A DNA stretch of 64,000 bases from assembly GCA_034003725.1 (NCBI GenBank), contig JAVEYB010000005.1, positions 70,831 to 134,830 of the forward strand, read 5' to 3'. The notes under the pieces were generated by a model. That model did no database searches and was not told the origin of the DNA. It saw only the letters and a program-made list of their open reading frames with translations. Made by a program: the position numbers and the translations under genes. How positions within the stretch are numbered: the first letter of the stretch is position 1; each line of letters opens with the position of its first letter. Below are positions 51,639-60,969 of the stretch, piece by piece. The stretch comes from Candidatus Zixiibacteriota bacterium (GTDB taxonomy: Bacteria; Zixibacteria; MSB-5A5; GN15; FEB-12).

Positions 51639-52589
51639 ATGAAGTACCTCGTCACCGGGGGAGCCGGGTTTATTGGGTCGAATATCGTCCGGAAACTGCT
51701 CCAAAAAGGACAGGCCGTCCGGGTTCTGGATAACTTCTCTTCCGGACGTCAGGAGAACATCGTTGACCTCGTCGATGACATTGAACTGATCGACGGTGAT
51801 ATTCGCGACTACTGGACCGTCACCAGGGCCGTCAAAGGGATTGATTTCATCCTGCACCAGGCCGCGCTGCCGTCAGTGCCTCGGTCCGTGGCCAATCCGC
51901 TGACCTCCAACGTGGTCAATATCGACGGTACGCTGAACGTGCTCGAAGCCGCCCGCCACGCCGGTGTAAAGCGCATGGTAATGGCGTCGTCGTCGTCGGT
52001 CTACGGCGATACCGTCGAGCTGCCGAAACACGAAGGTATGACGCCGTCTCCGCTGTCGCCGTACGCGATCACCAAGCTGACCAACGAGTATTACGCACGA
52101 GTCTATTACTCCCTGTACAACTTCGAGACCGTCTGCCTGCGGTATTTCAACATCTTCGGCCCCCATCAGGACCCGAACAGCTACTACTCGGCGGTGATTC
52201 CCAAATTTATCGCGGCCCTGACCAAGGGCGAACCGCCGACCGTGTTCGGCGACGGCGAGCAGTCGCGGGACTTCACCTATATCGATAACTGCGTTGACGC
52301 CAACCTGCTTGCCGCGACCGCCGACGGTGTTGCCGGCGACTTTTTCAATGTCGCGTGCGGCGGACAGTTTACGTTGAACTACCTGCTTGACAAGCTCCGC
52401 GAAATCCTCGGAGTCGACATCGAGGCGAAATACGCGCCTCCCCGGGCGGGAGATATCAAACACTCGTTTGCCTCGATCGACAAACTCAAAGCCAGAGGCT
52501 ACGAGCCCAAGGTCGGTTTCGAGGAAGGGCTGCGACGGACGGTGACGTTTTTCACCGAGGAAAACAAGCGCACTCCCGTCAAGTCGTAA
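51639..52589 (+). CDS. NAD-dependent UDP-hexose 4-epimerase family protein
   Basis: The protein has 316 residues of the extended SDR family: 'GGAGFIGSN' (7-15), Ser in 'ASSSSVYG' near 120, and 'YAITK' (YxxxK) near 146. 'RYFNIFGPHQDPNSYYSAVIP' near 165-185 and 'VFGDGEQSRDFTY' are typical of UDP-GlcNAc/UDP-glucose 4-epimerases such as WbpP. It makes activated sugars for surface glycans. The GNAT gene starts 17 bases later. The exact substrate cannot be told from sequence. Confidence 0.85.
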   Translation: MKYLVTGGAGFIGSNIVRKLLQKGQAVRVLDNFSSGRQENIVDLVDDIELIDGDIRDYWTVTRAVKGIDFILHQAALPSVPRSVANPLTSNVVNIDGTLNVLEAARHAGVKRMVMASSSSVYGDTVELPKHEGMTPSPLSPYAITKLTNEYYARVYYSLYNFETVCLRYFNIFGPHQDPNSYYSAVIPKFIAALTKGEPPTVFGDGEQSRDFTYIDNCVDANLLAATADGVAGDFFNVACGGQFTLNYLLDKLREILGVDIEAKYAPPRAGDIKHSFASIDKLKARGYEPKVGFEEGLRRTVTFFTEENKRTPVKS

Positions 52590-52606
52590 CACTCCGGAGC
52601 CTCCTC

Positions 52607-53068
52607 ATGCGGCGATTTCGACCGGCAACCGATTCCGATCTCGCCGCCGTCCTTCTGCTCCAGCGGGATTACTACCGCGAGGACGGTTATCGGTTCGACG
52701 CAGTCGAGTCCGCCGGGGCCGTCTCGGCGCTTATCGGCGATGACCGTCTTGGCCGGCTCTGGGTGGCATGCGAACGCGACCGCGTGGTCGGCTACCTCGC
52801 GGTCACGCTTGGTTTCAGTCTCGAGTATCGGGGGCGCGATGCGTTCATCGACGAGTTGTACATCGCGGAGTCGCATCGGGGCCTTGGACTGGGCCGCGAA
52901 GCCCTGCAGCTTGCCGAGTCGTATTGTCGCGATAACGGCGTGAAGGCGCTGCACCTCGAGGTCGAACATCACCGCGAGACCGCTCGTGCTCTTTATTCCC
53001 GGGCCGGATTTGAATGTCACGACCGCGTGCTTATGACCAGGCTGCTGATCCCCGACGTCCCGGAGTGA
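52607..53068 (+). CDS. GNAT family N-acetyltransferase
   Basis: The protein has 153 residues. 'RFRPATDSDLAAVLLLQ' opens the fold, and 'DELYIAESHRGLGLGREALQLAE' (about 85-107) holds the acetyl-CoA pyrophosphate loop (RGLGLG). The C-terminal 'ALHLEVEHHRETARALYSRAGFE' is the usual closing strand-helix. Substrate is unknown. It follows the epimerase by 17 bases in the same direction, so it may act on a sugar or be independent. Confidence 0.85.
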   Translation: MRRFRPATDSDLAAVLLLQRDYYREDGYRFDAVESAGAVSALIGDDRLGRLWVACERDRVVGYLAVTLGFSLEYRGRDAFIDELYIAESHRGLGLGREALQLAESYCRDNGVKALHLEVEHHRETARALYSRAGFECHDRVLMTRLLIPDVPE

Positions 53069-53113
53069 CACAGCGGCGCGGTCCTGCGGTAGTGCAGGTC
53101 AGGGTCTCGCCAG

Positions 53114-53626
53114 TCAGATTGAAAACCGCCAGCCGCAGTAGAAGTCTCTTCCGGCCTGCGGGTCGGGCGGGCAGCCGATACACTCGGTCCTGATACGGGG
53201 GTCAACCGTCCGGGCGAACCCCGCATACTCCACCAGGCCGACCGAATTGCACGGGAAGAGCGGCATCTGTTTGCGCCTGCGAGCCGACTGCACGCGGCAA
53301 TCGACCATATAAAACTCGAAAGAATTCGGTGTCTCGTTGCGGACTTCCTGTTTGTTCAGGAAGGCGTACAAGCGATATCCGAGCGCTTTTTTGAGGCCAT
53401 CGAGCCCGGAGTTTTCGGCGATGCCGTGGCGCGCCATGATCCGCTGAGCTTCGATCACCGTGAACTTCTCCCAGGCGACCGTGTCCAACTCGATAGCAGC
53501 TTCCATTCCAAACTTCCGCTCGACCGCCTGAAACCAGAGCCCGTCGTGCGCGAGCCAGTTCCTGGCGAAATCTTCGAGCATTCCTTTCAGCAGGTCAACA
53601 CTCGGCTGATTCGTCTCCGCAGCCAT
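53114..53626 (-). CDS. DUF6125 family protein
   Basis: The protein has 170 residues from the ATG at 53626, with GGGAGG 6 bases upstream; the longer frame is rejected. 'NWLAHDGLWFQAVERKFGME' (about 20-40) is the DUF6125 mark. The second half holds four or five Cys: 'VDCRVQ', 'LFPCNS' and 'TECIGCPPD', suggesting a metal or cluster site. Function is unknown. It is convergent with the GNAT gene. Confidence 0.7.
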   Translation of the reverse strand: MAAETNQPSVDLLKGMLEDFARNWLAHDGLWFQAVERKFGMEAAIELDTVAWEKFTVIEAQRIMARHGIAENSGLDGLKKALGYRLYAFLNKQEVRNETPNSFEFYMVDCRVQSARRRKQMPLFPCNSVGLVEYAGFARTVDPRIRTECIGCPPDPQAGRDFYCGWRFSI

Positions 53627-53769
53627 CAACAACCTCCCGGAATTGACGGTCCTGTCTGTTTGACTCGGAAAGTACGACAGAGGCGCGCGCTTTACAAGTC
53701 GTTGTCCGAGGTTTATCTTATTGCATTGCATACCCAACGCGGTGATACGTCTATCCTAGGGAGAATCGG

Positions 53770-56760
53770 ATGAAAAAGCTCGCCATATGGTTGTGCCTCC
53801 TGTGCAGTGTATCGGCCTTCTCCGCACGTCTTCTGGCCGGTGAACTCGCTAGTGACCTCGCCGACGCTCTGGCATCGAAGACACTCGATGAGGAGATCAC
53901 GGTCTGGATCAAGCTGCCTTCGGCCGGATATCGGGCCGAGGTGAAGCGAATGGCGAGTGAGAGTTCTTTGTCGGCCGAGGCGCGACACGCGTCGATCATA
54001 CAACGTCTCAAATCCGATCACGCCGGTTCGCAGCAGGGCCTGCTGGACGAGCTTCGCGCGTTGGAGCAACGCGGGCTGGCACGCGATATCCACAGCTTCT
54101 GGATCTCCAACACCGTGGTTGCGCGCGTTGCGGCCGGCGAACTGGCGACGCTCGCCTCGCGATCCGATGTCGAGACGATCTACCTGTCTCCGGAGATCAG
54201 GTCGATCGTCCCCGAGGACAGCCGCACGGCGGGGTCGTCGGCGATGGAGGTCAACGCCGCCAGCAACATCATGCGCTACATCCGCGCCGACTCGGCCTGG
54301 GCGGCCGGGTATACCGGCGAGGGTCGGTTGATATGCACGTTCGATTCGGGCATCGACGGCGACCACCCGGGGTACGCGGCGCGCTGGAAAGGGCTCGACG
54401 GCGACTGGCGGGCGGCCTGGTTTGACCCGGTCGACCAGGACACCTTTCCCGACCAGGTGACCGGCAGCTATAATGCGTTTCACGGAACACAGGTGCTTGG
54501 AGTAGCGGTCGGCTGCGACCCGGTCACGTTCGACACGACCGGTGTCGCGCCCGGGGCTCAGTGGATCTCAGCGGCGGTCACTGATCTTCCAAGTTCTGTC
54601 AGTCACTCGCTCCTTGAGGCTTTTGAATGGGCAGCCGACCCGGACGGCAACCCCAACACAGTAGCCGACCGACCCGATGTCATCAACCACAGCTGGGGCT
54701 TCAATCGCAACGATCACAGTATCAGCTGCGAGGACATTTTCTTCGATGCGATCGAGAACACGGAAGCTCTCGGAATCGTGAATATCTTCGCGGCCGGCAA
54801 CAGCGGACCGGGTTCTCAGACGATTGCCAACCCCGCCAACCGGGCGCTGGATTCGATAGACTGCTTCGCTGTCGGCGCGACACGTGTTTTCGGTCCTCCA
54901 CTCGCTCCTGACTCGGTTGGAATCGCAAGCTTCTCTTCCCGGGGACCATCGGACTGCAATCTCGGCCGTCACAAGCCGAATGTCGTGACTCCGGGGTATG
55001 CGGTTCGCACGACGACGCCCGGCGGAGGCTACAGCAGCTTGAACGGCACGTCGTTTTCGGCTCCGCAGGTAGCGGGCCTTGTCGCGTTGCTTCGTCAGAA
55101 AAACCCGAATGCCACGGTCGATCAGATCAAGACGGCTATCCTGACATCGACGAGCCGAACCAACTTCCCCGGCGCTGCGAACGATTCGAGCGGCTGGGGC
55201 GAGGTCGACTGCCTGGCGGCGCTGAACGCGCTTTCTGTCACCAACAGCGAGCCCAACGTCCGGATATATGCGTTCTCGCACCCGGATGTCGCCCCCGGCG
55301 ATACCTTGGAGGGCATCCTCACGCTTCAGAACACGGGTGCGGCCGCGGCAAACGTATCGGGCCTTCTGACCAGCGCCAACCCGCTTTTGACCGTGCTGAA
55401 CGGCTCGGTGACGTTTGGTACGATCGGCGAAGGTGACACGGTGAGCGCGCCGCAGACGATTCGGATCGCCGTATCCGACGAGGTACCGATCAGTTCCATC
55501 TACGCATTGCCGTTTGATCTGTCGATTGACGGTCAGGCCCCGATACCGATGACGCTGAGCGTGCTGGTCTCCCCCAGTCGCTATCGCTCGGTTGTCACGC
55601 ACGACAACGGGACGATCCGGTTCAGCGTCTCGAATTTCGGCACGTACGGGATGGGACCGCTTTCGATGATGCCGCTGCAGGGTGCGGGGTTTACCTACAA
55701 GGGTGGCAGCAACTACCTGTGGGAAGCCGGGGTGATCCTGAGCACCTCGCTGCTGCAGGCATCGAGCGGCCTCCACAGCTACATCTACGCATCGGATAAC
55801 GATTTCAAACCGGCGAACGACGGCGTCATGCGTTTTTACGAACCCGGACCGGTGGCCGACCAGCAGTCGTTGTCGGCGTTTATCGATGACAACGCGGTCA
55901 ATCCGATCGGCGTGCGGATAATTCAGGAGAGTTACAGCTTCGCCGCACCGGACGATGATTTCGTCATACTTCGGTACATTCTCGTCAACGAACAGGACAC
56001 GACGATCAGCAATGTTCGCCTCGGGCTTCTGCTCGACTGGGATGTGTTTGACTACAACTACAACGCCGGCGGCTACAATACGACTGAGGAGTACGCGTGG
56101 ATGGCGTACAACGCGAGTCTCGGCACGCCGGACCTGAGCCATTTCAGGGGAATGAAACTGCTCGAAGGCACGTTTTCGTCGGCGCAGACGGTTCTCGACA
56201 GTCTTGTGGCCGTACCCTCGTTCGGCGGTGACGGGTTCAGCGAGCGGGAAAAAGCGCTGCAGTTGTTGAACGATACGCTGTCGTTCACGAAGTTTGCATC
56301 CGCACGGCAGAATCTCCTTCAGGTGATGGGTGCGGGGCCGATGAACCTTGCTCCCGGCGCGCGCGATACGGTCGCATTCGCCGTGATCGCCGGCGACAAT
56401 CTGGGTGAGCTCGAACTGGCCGCCGCGCAGTCGGCCGTCAAGTATGCCGAAATCAAGGCGGCGACCGATGTCGCCCAGCCCGATCCGCCGGAGGTGCCAT
56501 CGACCTTTGCCCTGCGTCAGAACTATCCGAACCCGTTCAACCCGACCACCACGATCTCGTTTGATGTGCCGCGCGCCGGCGAGTATCGCCTGCAGGTCTT
56601 CAATGCGCTCGGCCAGACAGTGGATGAAATTGCCGGCCATTCGGTCGCGGGCACAGTGGTGATCGAATGGGACGGCAGCGGACTGGCATCGGGTGCGTAT
56701 CTCTACAAAGTGACGGCGGGCGATTTCTCGGCATCGCGCAAGATGCTTCTGCTGAAGTAA
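53770..56760 (+). CDS. Subtilisin-like (S8) secreted peptidase with T9SS-type sorting domain
   Basis: The protein has 996 residues. A signal peptide (about 1-24) is followed by a propeptide/I9-like region (about 35-145). The S8 domain has Asp in 'TFDSGIDGDHPG' near 192, His in 'NAFHGTQ' near 238, 'FAAGNSGPG' (oxyanion Asn) near 340 and Ser in 'LNGTSFSAPQVAG' near 426, so the triad is complete. A long beta-rich region follows, then the sorting domain 'NYPNPFNPT' to 'RKMLLLK'. It is exported by a type IX-like route and probably degrades external protein. The ATG has GGGAG upstream. Confidence 0.92.
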   Translation: MKKLAIWLCLLCSVSAFSARLLAGELASDLADALASKTLDEEITVWIKLPSAGYRAEVKRMASESSLSAEARHASIIQRLKSDHAGSQQGLLDELRALEQRGLARDIHSFWISNTVVARVAAGELATLASRSDVETIYLSPEIRSIVPEDSRTAGSSAMEVNAASNIMRYIRADSAWAAGYTGEGRLICTFDSGIDGDHPGYAARWKGLDGDWRAAWFDPVDQDTFPDQVTGSYNAFHGTQVLGVAVGCDPVTFDTTGVAPGAQWISAAVTDLPSSVSHSLLEAFEWAADPDGNPNTVADRPDVINHSWGFNRNDHSISCEDIFFDAIENTEALGIVNIFAAGNSGPGSQTIANPANRALDSIDCFAVGATRVFGPPLAPDSVGIASFSSRGPSDCNLGRHKPNVVTPGYAVRTTTPGGGYSSLNGTSFSAPQVAGLVALLRQKNPNATVDQIKTAILTSTSRTNFPGAANDSSGWGEVDCLAALNALSVTNSEPNVRIYAFSHPDVAPGDTLEGILTLQNTGAAAANVSGLLTSANPLLTVLNGSVTFGTIGEGDTVSAPQTIRIAVSDEVPISSIYALPFDLSIDGQAPIPMTLSVLVSPSRYRSVVTHDNGTIRFSVSNFGTYGMGPLSMMPLQGAGFTYKGGSNYLWEAGVILSTSLLQASSGLHSYIYASDNDFKPANDGVMRFYEPGPVADQQSLSAFIDDNAVNPIGVRIIQESYSFAAPDDDFVILRYILVNEQDTTISNVRLGLLLDWDVFDYNYNAGGYNTTEEYAWMAYNASLGTPDLSHFRGMKLLEGTFSSAQTVLDSLVAVPSFGGDGFSEREKALQLLNDTLSFTKFASARQNLLQVMGAGPMNLAPGARDTVAFAVIAGDNLGELELAAAQSAVKYAEIKAATDVAQPDPPEVPSTFALRQNYPNPFNPTTTISFDVPRAGEYRLQVFNALGQTVDEIAGHSVAGTVVIEWDGSGLASGAYLYKVTAGDFSASRKMLLLK

Positions 56761-57203
56761 GTTCGGCCGAATTGTCGCGCGCCTCGGTCGGCCGGTGAGA
56801 TACCGCGCATCCCCATGCCGCAACGTGTGTTGCGATCGGGATGGGTGCGGCTGAACAGGTCCGGCTGCTTTCGCCCAATGGCACCGCCCGGAACAAAAAA
56901 ACCGTTGTACAAGTCTCATTGCGAGCGAGTTACATCGAAATAGGTTCGTTTTATCATTTTTAGGGGGCCCCCATTTTTTTGTTTTCCTCTTTTGGTGGCG
57001 CGGCCGCCATGCGGCGCCGCAGTCTCTACATAGGGGGGTAGTGAAGTTTTTACCATCGATGGCGTAGCGAAAGTGCGGGGGATTGATTTGCGGAGACACG
57101 TGCGTGACGACGCAGACGACGAAGGTCTAGTCAGAGAACCCATGCCAAGCTATGGGCGACCCCGGGCTACTCGGGGCTCACGTGACGCTGCACCGGCGGG
57201 ACG
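56761..57203. other. Gene-free segment with an AT-rich core
   Basis: No supported gene. About 56890-56990 is strikingly AT-rich for this chromosome, with a T-rich stretch around a GGGGGCCCCC palindrome. Near 57000-57021 is a hairpin GCGG(C)CGCC-ATGC-GGCGCCGC. It leads into the tandem repeat. Confidence 0.4.
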
Positions 57204-57500
57204 CGTGGTGCACGAGGACGTACACCACGCACGGGTCGGGGGATTGCGGTGTGGCGCACGAGGACGTACACCACGCACGCGTCGGGGGGATTGCGGTGTG
57301 GTGCACGAGGACGTACACCACGCACGCGTCGGGGGATTGCTGTGTGGCGCACGGGGACGTACACCACGCACGCGTCGGGGGGATTGCGGTGTGGCGCACG
57401 GGGACGTACACCACGCACGGGTCGGGGGATTGCTGTGTGGTGCACGGGGACGTACACCACGCACGGGTCGGGGGATTGCTGTGTGGCGCACGAGGACGTA
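57204..57500. repeat. Tandem repeat, six to seven copies of a 46/47-bp unit
   Basis: The core GCACGRGGACGTAC recurs at 57210, 57256, 57303, 57349, 57396, 57442 and 57488, spaced 46, 47, 46, 47, 46 and 46. The extra base is a sixth G in the GTCGGGGG run. Copies differ at only a few fixed positions. Some copies contain GTGGTGCAC...GTACACCAC, a near-complete hairpin. Open frames in all phases here are a by-product of the repeat. Confidence 0.9.
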
Positions 57501-57550
57501 CGACAAGCACGATGTCTACGACATGGTTGACGCGTAGAATGCAACCGGGT

Positions 57551-58654
57551 CTACTCTGAGAAAAGAGCATATGTATCGATGCCGGTGGCATCGTGGAGGC
57601 GAGGTACTTCTGCAGGGCGACGGCAAAATAATCGGAGATCGCTCGGTTCAAGGTCGGAGAAGTTCAGGTCGCCTCGATGTCGGTACTCATTTTCGTTTCG
57701 CCAATCGGTGATTCTCCCCCGTGATTGTGTCATCCATGTATCGCCGCGCAGTCCTGTTGGGCGGTTGTCGGCGTCATAATAGGTTACCGGAACGACGCTC
57801 AGCCGACGGGCGGCTGATTCGCGGATGCCGATACCATATGGTTCAAAGCTCATCTGCCCGTACCGTGTCCGCCACCGCATCAGCGGCACGGCGTCGTTCG
57901 GCGAGAGCCCGCTCAGGGAGACGGTCGGCGTATTGCCGGGCATGTGGCGGGCGGACGGACGCAGCAGGCGCGAGTGTGCGATGCGTAGAAGGGTATCCAG
58001 CGCCGAGCGCGGGTAGCACGTCGAGTGCACGACATCGCGATAGTAGTCGACAGCACGCTCTCCGGGCCACGGGCCATTTGACGTTCGGGTCCAGTGAATG
58101 AGAAAACCGCGGGCGGCGGATTCAACGGCCGGGTCCAATCTGTCAGGCTCAAGCACGTAGCCTTTCACAGTCGATCGATCTTGCCCATCGTAGTGGAAGG
58201 ACCGATCCAGCAGCTGGTCGGGGCGGCGTGTGGCGATGTGCGATTCTATGGAGCCACCCGTTCGCACCGCAACCGGCAGGAGGAAGTCGGCGGCGCCGAT
58301 GACTGACCGATCACGTGTCTGCAGGAGTTCGTGTTTTGATATCGCGGTCGAGTCGACGGTTACCCACCGGAAGGAAACCAAACGCCGATCGAGCGCAAAC
58401 TGCGCGGTGATATCGGCATCGATCCTGGAGGGATCATCGTGGGCGCCGCAGGGCACGTGCAGGTGCATGGGCAGGCGTGCGAGCGATCCGAGCGAGGTAA
58501 TCATCTCCCAGGTCTGCAGGCCGACAGAGGAGACAAGGGTATATCCACGGTGCCGGATCCAGTCGACGGCGAGGGCAGCATGTCTTACCCAGCCGGTTGA
58601 ACCGTCGGGGTATCGCGATTGTCGGGATATCAGGATTGCCGCCGTAGTCGGCAT
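57551..58654 (-). CDS. Uncharacterised protein, possible DUF2971/AbiGi-like C-terminus
   Basis: The protein has 367 residues and no family I can name firmly. The N-terminal ~75 residues ('LISRQSRYPDG', 'GYTLVSSVGLQTWEMI', 'LPMHLHVPCG') look like a Rossmann-type alpha/beta domain. The C-terminal half has 'FEPYGIGIRESAARRLSVVPVTYY' near 272-295 and 'DWRNENEYRHRGDL' near 318-331, a pattern seen in DUF2971 and AbiGi-like families, some tied to abortive infection. It is a single minus-strand gene beside the tandem repeat. The link to defence is weak. Confidence 0.5.
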   Translation of the reverse strand: MPTTAAILISRQSRYPDGSTGWVRHAALAVDWIRHRGYTLVSSVGLQTWEMITSLGSLARLPMHLHVPCGAHDDPSRIDADITAQFALDRRLVSFRWVTVDSTAISKHELLQTRDRSVIGAADFLLPVAVRTGGSIESHIATRRPDQLLDRSFHYDGQDRSTVKGYVLEPDRLDPAVESAARGFLIHWTRTSNGPWPGERAVDYYRDVVHSTCYPRSALDTLLRIAHSRLLRPSARHMPGNTPTVSLSGLSPNDAVPLMRWRTRYGQMSFEPYGIGIRESAARRLSVVPVTYYDADNRPTGLRGDTWMTQSRGRITDWRNENEYRHRGDLNFSDLEPSDLRLFCRRPAEVPRLHDATGIDTYALFSE

Positions 58655-58736
58655 GGCCGCTCCCCCCGGAGGACATCTTGTTCGCTGTTTTGGACCAATA
58701 ACGGCAGATATCGCTGCGCGGTCAACAGCCCAGGTA

Positions 58737-59639
58737 TCACATTCTCAGCGTCTGTGCGAATTCGGCCGACAAGAGCTTCGCGGAGCGGCGCGCACTTATT
58801 CGTCGAGTGAGGGCCAGCGCAGCCATCGTGACGGCGAGTATTATGCCGCTGACGACGGTGATGGAGCCTGATATGGATGCATCGAGGCCTTTCGCGACAA
58901 AAAACCCGCCGATCGCACCGGCCGCACCGATGAGGCCCGACAGCACCAGCAGGATGGACAGGCGGTGAGTCAGCAGGTAAGCGGTAGCGCCGGGGACGAT
59001 CAGCATGGCGACCACAAGGATGGCGCCGACCGATTCAAATGCCGCCACCACGGTCAGTGAAATCATAGTCATCAACAGGTAGTGCCAGAGGCGTTCATTG
59101 AGACCGACGGCCCGTGCCATGGACGGGTCGAACGAGGAGATTTTCAGTTGTTTGTAGAAGGCGACGATGAACGCGATGTTGGCCAGCACGGCGCCGCCGA
59201 GGATCCACACGGCGCGGGGGCCAAGCGATCGGCCGCCGATGGAGGCAAGGTCCCAGGGAGTGTAGGCGATCTCGCCGTAGAGGACGCAGTCCTGATCGAG
59301 GTCGATCTGGTCGGCGTACAGGGCAATCAGAATAACGCCCACAGCGAACAGAAACGTAAACACGATCCCCAGGGCGCCGTCGCGGTAGACGTGGCGGGTG
59401 CGATCGAGCAGGTCGGTGAGGTAGGCGGTGGCGAGGCCCATGACGGCCGCCCCGATGATCATCGGGATAACGCCTCGGCTCGATGTCACCAGAAACGCCA
59501 CGACCAGACCGGGCAGGACCGAGTGCGAGATGGCGTCGCCGAGCATGGCGTGCTGACGGAGGACCAAAAACGAGCCGATTACTCCGCAAGCGACTGCGGC
59601 CAGGACGGCGGTAAGCAGGACCCAGAGATCCGGGCTCAT
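58737..59639 (-). CDS. Metal ABC transporter permease (Mn/Zn family)
   Basis: The protein has 300 residues with about eight to nine membrane helices of the ABC-3 family. 'GDAISHSVLPGLVVAF' (about 34-49) is the cytoplasmic coupling motif, 'ITDLLDRTRHVYRDGALGIVFT'-like follows near 95, and 'SFDPSMARAVGL' lies near 172. It is the last gene of the metal operon and overlaps the previous permease by 4 bases. The two permeases would form a heterodimer. Confidence 0.9.
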   Translation of the reverse strand: MSPDLWVLLTAVLAAVACGVIGSFLVLRQHAMLGDAISHSVLPGLVVAFLVTSSRGVIPMIIGAAVMGLATAYLTDLLDRTRHVYRDGALGIVFTFLFAVGVILIALYADQIDLDQDCVLYGEIAYTPWDLASIGGRSLGPRAVWILGGAVLANIAFIVAFYKQLKISSFDPSMARAVGLNERLWHYLLMTMISLTVVAAFESVGAILVVAMLIVPGATAYLLTHRLSILLVLSGLIGAAGAIGGFFVAKGLDASISGSITVVSGIILAVTMAALALTRRISARRSAKLLSAEFAQTLRM

Positions 59640-60955
59640 GAGACTCCCTCCCGACCGATATTCGGTATGGTCTGGTGGTGCGGGTCGTACTCCGGACGGT
59701 TGAGCAGCTCGTCGAGCTGCGCTTCCATTTCGGGTGTCATGACATGTTCAAACTCATCGGCGTCGCGGTGGACGTGGTCGCCGGCGAGGTCGAGGTACGT
59801 TGTCAGGTACAGCTCCCAGAGGCGGTGGCGCCGGATGATCCGGGCGCCTTCGGCAATCCCGGACTCGGTGAGTCGGTAGTGGCCGTTGTGCCGTTGAATC
59901 AGGGCGCGTCGTTCCAGGTGTCGGAGTCCCGAGTTGAGTTCGCGTGGAGAGAACGACCATACCGGTTCGAGATCGCGGACGGCATGCGCGCCGGACCAGT
60001 CCTGAGTTGATTCGCCCGACTTGAACAGAGCTTTGAGGATGTGTTCTCTGACGATTTTTTCGCGTCCGTTTCGATGCCGTCGGAGGCGCGACAGGACGCC
60101 GCGTTCGGGGGCGAACAATATCGAGACGAGGAAGATGAGCGAGATGACAACGACGACCCACGGGCCGGTAGGAAGGCGCGGCGCCAGAAAGGACACCCAT
60201 GCGCCGAGCAGGCCGGCCGCGGCGCCGAATATTCCCGCGAGTACAACCATCAGGGCCAGGCGATCGGTCCACTGTCGAGCGGCGGCAGCCGGGGTGATCA
60301 GGAGAGCCGCCATCAACACGACGCCGACGGCCTGCAGTCCGATCGTCACGGCGACCACGAGCATGGTGGTGAGCAGAAACTGAAGCAGGCCGGTCGGCAT
60401 GCCGATCGATGCGGCGAAAGCGGGGTCGAAGGAAATGATCTTGAAGGAGCGAAAGCCGGCGGTCAGCATGAAGAGCAGGACGGCGGCGACGGCGGCGAGC
60501 AGAGCGACATCGCCGCCGCTCAGGGCGGCGGCCTGTCCGAACAGAAACTTGTCGAGACCGGCCTGCGTACCGGCGCCGCTTTTCTGGATGTGGGTCAACA
60601 ACACCACACCCAGTCCGAAAAAGACGGTGAGGACGATGCCAAGCGCGGCATCCTGCTTGATTTTGCTGAGTCGGGTGATGGCGTTGACGGCGAGCGCTCC
60701 GGCCCAGCCGGAGAGAGCGGCGCCCACGAGCAGGACGGGGAGGCTTTTGTGCCCGGCCAGCAGGAAGGCCGCACCGACACCGGGCAGCGCCGCGTGGGAC
60801 AAAGTGTCGCCCAACAACGAGCGGCGCTGCAGGTAGGCAAACGCGCCGAGTGAACCTGCAGCGGCGCCCAGCAGGATCGAGCCGGCGGCAACCCAGCGCA
60901 CGTTGGCGTCGGCCAGCGAGAAAAAGCGAATGGTCAGTTCCCAGTACTCGTTCAT
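59636..60955 (-). CDS. Metal ABC permease fused to a DtxR-like metal-sensing domain
   Basis: The protein has 439 residues from the ATG at 60955; a longer Arg-rich frame is rejected. Residues 1-280 are an ABC-3 permease ('GDTLSHAALPGVGAAF' near 39-54, 'SFDPAFAASIGM' near 190). Residues about 295-439 are an iron-dependent-repressor-like module: a winged-helix ('LNSGLRHLERRALIQRHNGHYRLT') and a dimer/metal domain with 'RHRLWELYL' and 'HVHRDADEFEHVM', which keeps the His, Asp/Glu, Glu and His ligands. Known in some bacteria, it may let the transporter sense its cargo. It overlaps the second permease gene by 4 bases. Confidence 0.88.
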   Translation of the reverse strand: MNEYWELTIRFFSLADANVRWVAAGSILLGAAAGSLGAFAYLQRRSLLGDTLSHAALPGVGAAFLLAGHKSLPVLLVGAALSGWAGALAVNAITRLSKIKQDAALGIVLTVFFGLGVVLLTHIQKSGAGTQAGLDKFLFGQAAALSGGDVALLAAVAAVLLFMLTAGFRSFKIISFDPAFAASIGMPTGLLQFLLTTMLVVAVTIGLQAVGVVLMAALLITPAAAARQWTDRLALMVVLAGIFGAAAGLLGAWVSFLAPRLPTGPWVVVVISLIFLVSILFAPERGVLSRLRRHRNGREKIVREHILKALFKSGESTQDWSGAHAVRDLEPVWSFSPRELNSGLRHLERRALIQRHNGHYRLTESGIAEGARIIRRHRLWELYLTTYLDLAGDHVHRDADEFEHVMTPEMEAQLDELLNRPEYDPHHQTIPNIGREGVS

Positions 60956-60969
60956 GGCATTGACGCCTG

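Noticed and set aside
54568-57099. 843-residue frame opposite the S8 peptidase
   Set aside because: It is antisense to a well-supported gene with a full triad, Arg-rich and without any domain; a typical shadow in GC-rich DNA.
57204-57500. CRISPR array
   Set aside because: The units follow one another with no unique spacers, and there are no cas genes nearby.
57073-57651. Several long frames on both strands across the tandem repeat
   Set aside because: All phases stay open because a GC-rich unit without stops is repeated; the 'proteins' are only repeats of the unit and have no start signals.
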